A stretch of DNA of 64,000 nt, taken from contig JAXGGA010004696.1 in NCBI GenBank assembly GCA_038373865.1, positions 21,458-85,457 of the forward strand, in the 5' to 3' direction. The notes below the pieces were generated by a model. It made no database searches. It saw nothing but the letters and a program-made list of their open reading frames with translations, and had not been told where the DNA came from. Both the position numbers and the translations under genes were made by a program. This stretch comes from Uloborus plumipes (taxonomy: Eukaryota; Arthropoda; Arachnida; Araneae; Uloboridae). Each line of letters begins with the position of its first letter. The stretch's first letter is position 1. Below are positions 61,340-64,000 of this stretch, piece by piece.

Positions 61340-61803
61340 CACTGCAAAAAATAAGCTGTTGTTTTTACAGTATAATACTGAAAGCAGAGGTTTTAGTTTA
61401 AAACTGTAAAATCGCAGTAATAAACTGTAAACTTATTTATTTTACAGTTTATTACTGCGAAAACAGCAATTTTACTGCTTATTACTGCAAAGTTAAAAAT
61501 TTTACAGTTTATTGCCGTAAAATTTAGTTGCATAACACTGTAAAAACAACACAGTGTAATACTGGCAGCAGATGTTCCAGTTTAAAACTGTAAACTCCAC
61601 AGTAATAAACTGCGAGACTACAAAATTTTGCAGTTTAATACTGTAAATTAGCAATTTTGCAGTTTATTACTGTAAAGCAACATTATTGTTTATTAGTGTA
61701 ACACGAGAAATTTTACAGTTACTGTAAAATTGGCAATTTTTACAGTCTGCTACTATAAAGTTAGCTGTATTATACTGTAAAAACAACATCTATTTTTACA
61801 GTG
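61340..61803. mobile_element. Palindromic 'acagtttattactgt' MITE, copy D
   Basis: cactgcaaaaaataagctgt at the left and tatttttacagtg at the right, with TA outside both (61338-61339, 61804-61805). At 464 bp it is the longest copy, with extra internal palindromic units. Confidence 0.85.
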
Positions 61804-61805
61804 TA

Positions 61806-62485
61806 TACTATCATATGCTCCGAAATGAATCATTAAGCCCTCTTGCTATAACGCGCAAGCACCAAAAGCAAAAAGAACAGCGATCGTATCGCCCGATAAA
61901 TCCGACATTACAACTTTTTCGCGCCGATCAGTTACTAATTCGCTGACAAGTTTCCATCTCAAGACTTAAGGTTAAATTTAGCGAGGATGCCAAGTCGCAA
62001 TGAAAACTGAAATCAATAAAAGCAAAGAAGTCGATTTCTTTCCATTTTAGCGACGGAAAATTGCATTTGGAAGCGCGAAAATCCATTTGCCGGAGCCTCA
62101 TTTATAACTTATCCTTATACTTCTTTGCTTTCTTTTCATCGAAGCATTTTGATTTAAGACTTACATTGGATTTGAGAGACCCTCCAGCAATAATCGTTAA
62201 TTACCGAGCAGACATTTGTAACTGCGAGATATTACGTCACTAATTAGAGGACATCGAAGTGGAGTTGAGTGCAATCTCGGATAATGGCATTCTTGGCGAT
62301 TATTTCGCCAAGTTCGAAAGAAGAGTATTGTTTTTCTGAGAATAGCTTTAAGTGACGAATTTGAAAGCATGAGAGAGCTTCTTGGATTGCACGAGAGAAA
62401 AATTAAATGGACTTCTAAGCTTGAGATATTTTATCACAATTTCATACAGAAAGACCGTGTTTTGGCAGACGTCATTCCTTAATTC
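61806..62485. other. Intergenic, balanced-composition segment
   Basis: 61850-62340 is less AT-rich than its neighbours and contains several TAAT cores (actaattcgc, cgttaattaccg). It has no ORF of note and no repeat structure. A conserved regulatory element is conceivable but not shown. Confidence 0.3.
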
Positions 62486-62489
62486 TATA

Positions 62490-62736
62490 CCTCAGAACCA
62501 GACTCGTAAGTCCATTTTCATTACTTTTCAAAAATGGGGGGGGGGGAGTGAAAACGATTGTCGGATGCATGCAAAGGATAGGACTGGCGCTCTTTTAATG
62601 CTGCTAAATAGTAGTGAAGGATTTTTTTTTATACAGAATAACGTTCTCATGGTTCGATGCAAATAAGATTCTACATACAATACAATAAAAAAGGGAAAAC
62701 CACCATTTTTGGACTTACGTCGCTCTGGTTCTGAGG
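62490..62736. mobile_element. MITE with 'cctcagaaccag' inverted ends, 247 bp
   Basis: Left cctcagaaccagactcgtaa and right cgctctggttctgagg are inverted repeats (~25 bp, two mismatches). TA lies outside both (62488-62489, 62737-62738). Non-coding. Confidence 0.8.
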
Positions 62737-63055
62737 TACAGAACTATCATTTGATACTTTAAAACCAGTGCCGTTACCAGATTTTTGTTTCGGAGGGAGG
62801 GGGGTTAACTGACGCATTTCTTGAGGAACCCTATATAAATTTAAAAATATATATATATATATTTCTATATTCTAATGATTTTTGTTACAGTAGAAGATTA
62901 AAAGAGGGGATGGGGATTCAAAACTTCACAATAAACCAATCAGGTTTTCTCTCTAGAGTAAAGAAGATAAGAATCAGTATCCTTAATGCACTATCCATTC
63001 ATAAGCGGGTTTATGGCTCATATAGAATCGTGTAATCATCTCATATAGTACCGTA

Positions 63056-63385
63056 CACTGTAAAAAAAAATGTTGTTTTACAGTATAATACAGCTAATTT
63101 TATAGTATTTTTACAATAATAAAAACTGTAAAATTGCTAATTTTATAGTAATAAACTAAAATTGCTAATTTAACAGTTTATTACCGTACATTTTACAGTT
63201 TTAAACTAGAACTTCTACTGACAGTATTATACTATTGTTTTTACAGTATAATACAGCTAAATTTTACGGCAATAAATAGTAAAATTACTAGTTTTACAAT
63301 TTATTACTGTTCATTTGACAGTTTTAAATTGGAACCTCTGCTGCCAGTATTATACTGTAAAAACAACAGCTCATTTTTGGCAGTG
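63056..63385. mobile_element. Palindromic 'acagtttattactgt' MITE, copy E
   Basis: Starts cactgtaaaaaaaaatgttg and ends tttttggcagtg. At 330 bp it is the shortest full copy. Same block order as copies B and C. Confidence 0.85.
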
Positions 63386-63389
63386 TGCG

Positions 63390-64000
63390 TACTGACTTCT
63401 ATGACAAATTTGTTGTAAATAATACTGTGTTTATATTTGCTTTGGGACCAGTCAAGAAAATTACCCTTGACAGACCACATCCTACAAAATTGGAATATAA
63501 TTATAAAGTAAGAGGTGTAAGAAGTCTCACCGTGATCCTGCGCGTTTAATAGTTGGTATAGCAAATAAAGCACCGTGTTAAAAAATTTTAAATTTTATAT
63601 TAAATAAAATTAAATGGTATTTGTTTAAGATGTTTAACGAACAAAATTATTGTTAAACATCTTAAATTACACAAAATGATGTTGTAATGCTTTAATGGGT
63701 AAATCTAACTCATGTTAAGTGCTTTACATCGTTATAGATTTATAGCATTTGCTAAAATAGTAATTCAAGTTAAAATTAGAAAATGGTTAAATTAACTTTC
63801 ATAAATAAGATAATGTTTATGAAACAAGTTACTGAAGTAGATCTTACATTGAAAAATACATTGTAATGAATTTGTTCATTTGAAATTAAATGATTTTTTA
63901 TTGCTAAACACAATAATCATCAACTGGTTGAAAACAGCAACTGATCAACTAATGAACCAACAATTGTTTCTTACACAAAGCTTATTATTTTAGAAGCAAG
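63390..64000. other. Intergenic, nothing recognised
   Basis: AT-rich; one notable inverted pair, 'tttgtttaagatgtttaacg' near 63620 with 'gttaaacatcttaaa' near 63650, would form a hairpin. Confidence 0.45.

Overview
The window is AT-rich nuclear DNA from an animal. It has spliced exons, kilobase introns, many microsatellites and a dense load of cut-and-paste DNA transposons and MITEs. No bacterial operons, CRISPR arrays or intact rRNA/tRNA genes were seen. The only host gene recognised is the 3' end of a neuroligin-type gene. Gene structure and repeat style suggest an arthropod, perhaps a chelicerate such as a spider; this is an inference, because no search could be run.

Positions 1-18770 (+ strand) hold the last four exons of the neuroligin: end of the cholinesterase-like ectodomain (31-146), stalk plus transmembrane helix (11269-11711), cytoplasmic tail (16741-17090) and a tiny terminal exon (18583-18607), then a short 3' UTR with a polyadenylation signal at 18748. 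The first intron is best explained by a GC-AG splice pair. The exon at 16741 is preceded by four degenerate tandem copies of its own intron-exon junction. The introns carry a 3.3-kb element with roughly 950-bp terminal inverted repeats (3931-7254), two copies of a repeat ending in agcctactttcccgt (968-2540 and 13666-14795), a tRNA-derived SINE (15714-15994) and small MITEs.

Positions 18770-64000 appear intergenic. Recognisable content is mobile. There is an apparently intact Tc1/mariner-type transposon with DD36E spacing, inserted in a TA microsatellite (23232-24449). There is a 3.07-kb element with 8-bp target duplications and a decayed transposase-like gene (26667-29733). There is an internally deleted Tc1/mariner relative carrying a nested hAT-type MITE (34191-35260), a 940-bp TA-flanked element encoding a PHD-like finger (42784-43723), a probable Harbinger-like element (48062-49855), and a hAT-type element with a second hAT MITE nested inside (58052-59114). 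Dispersed MITE families include five full copies of a 330-465-bp palindromic 'acagtttattactgt' family and several TTAA-flanked families.

No set of neighbouring host genes working as a pathway is present. The functional story is one synaptic adhesion gene followed by a repeat-rich gene desert.
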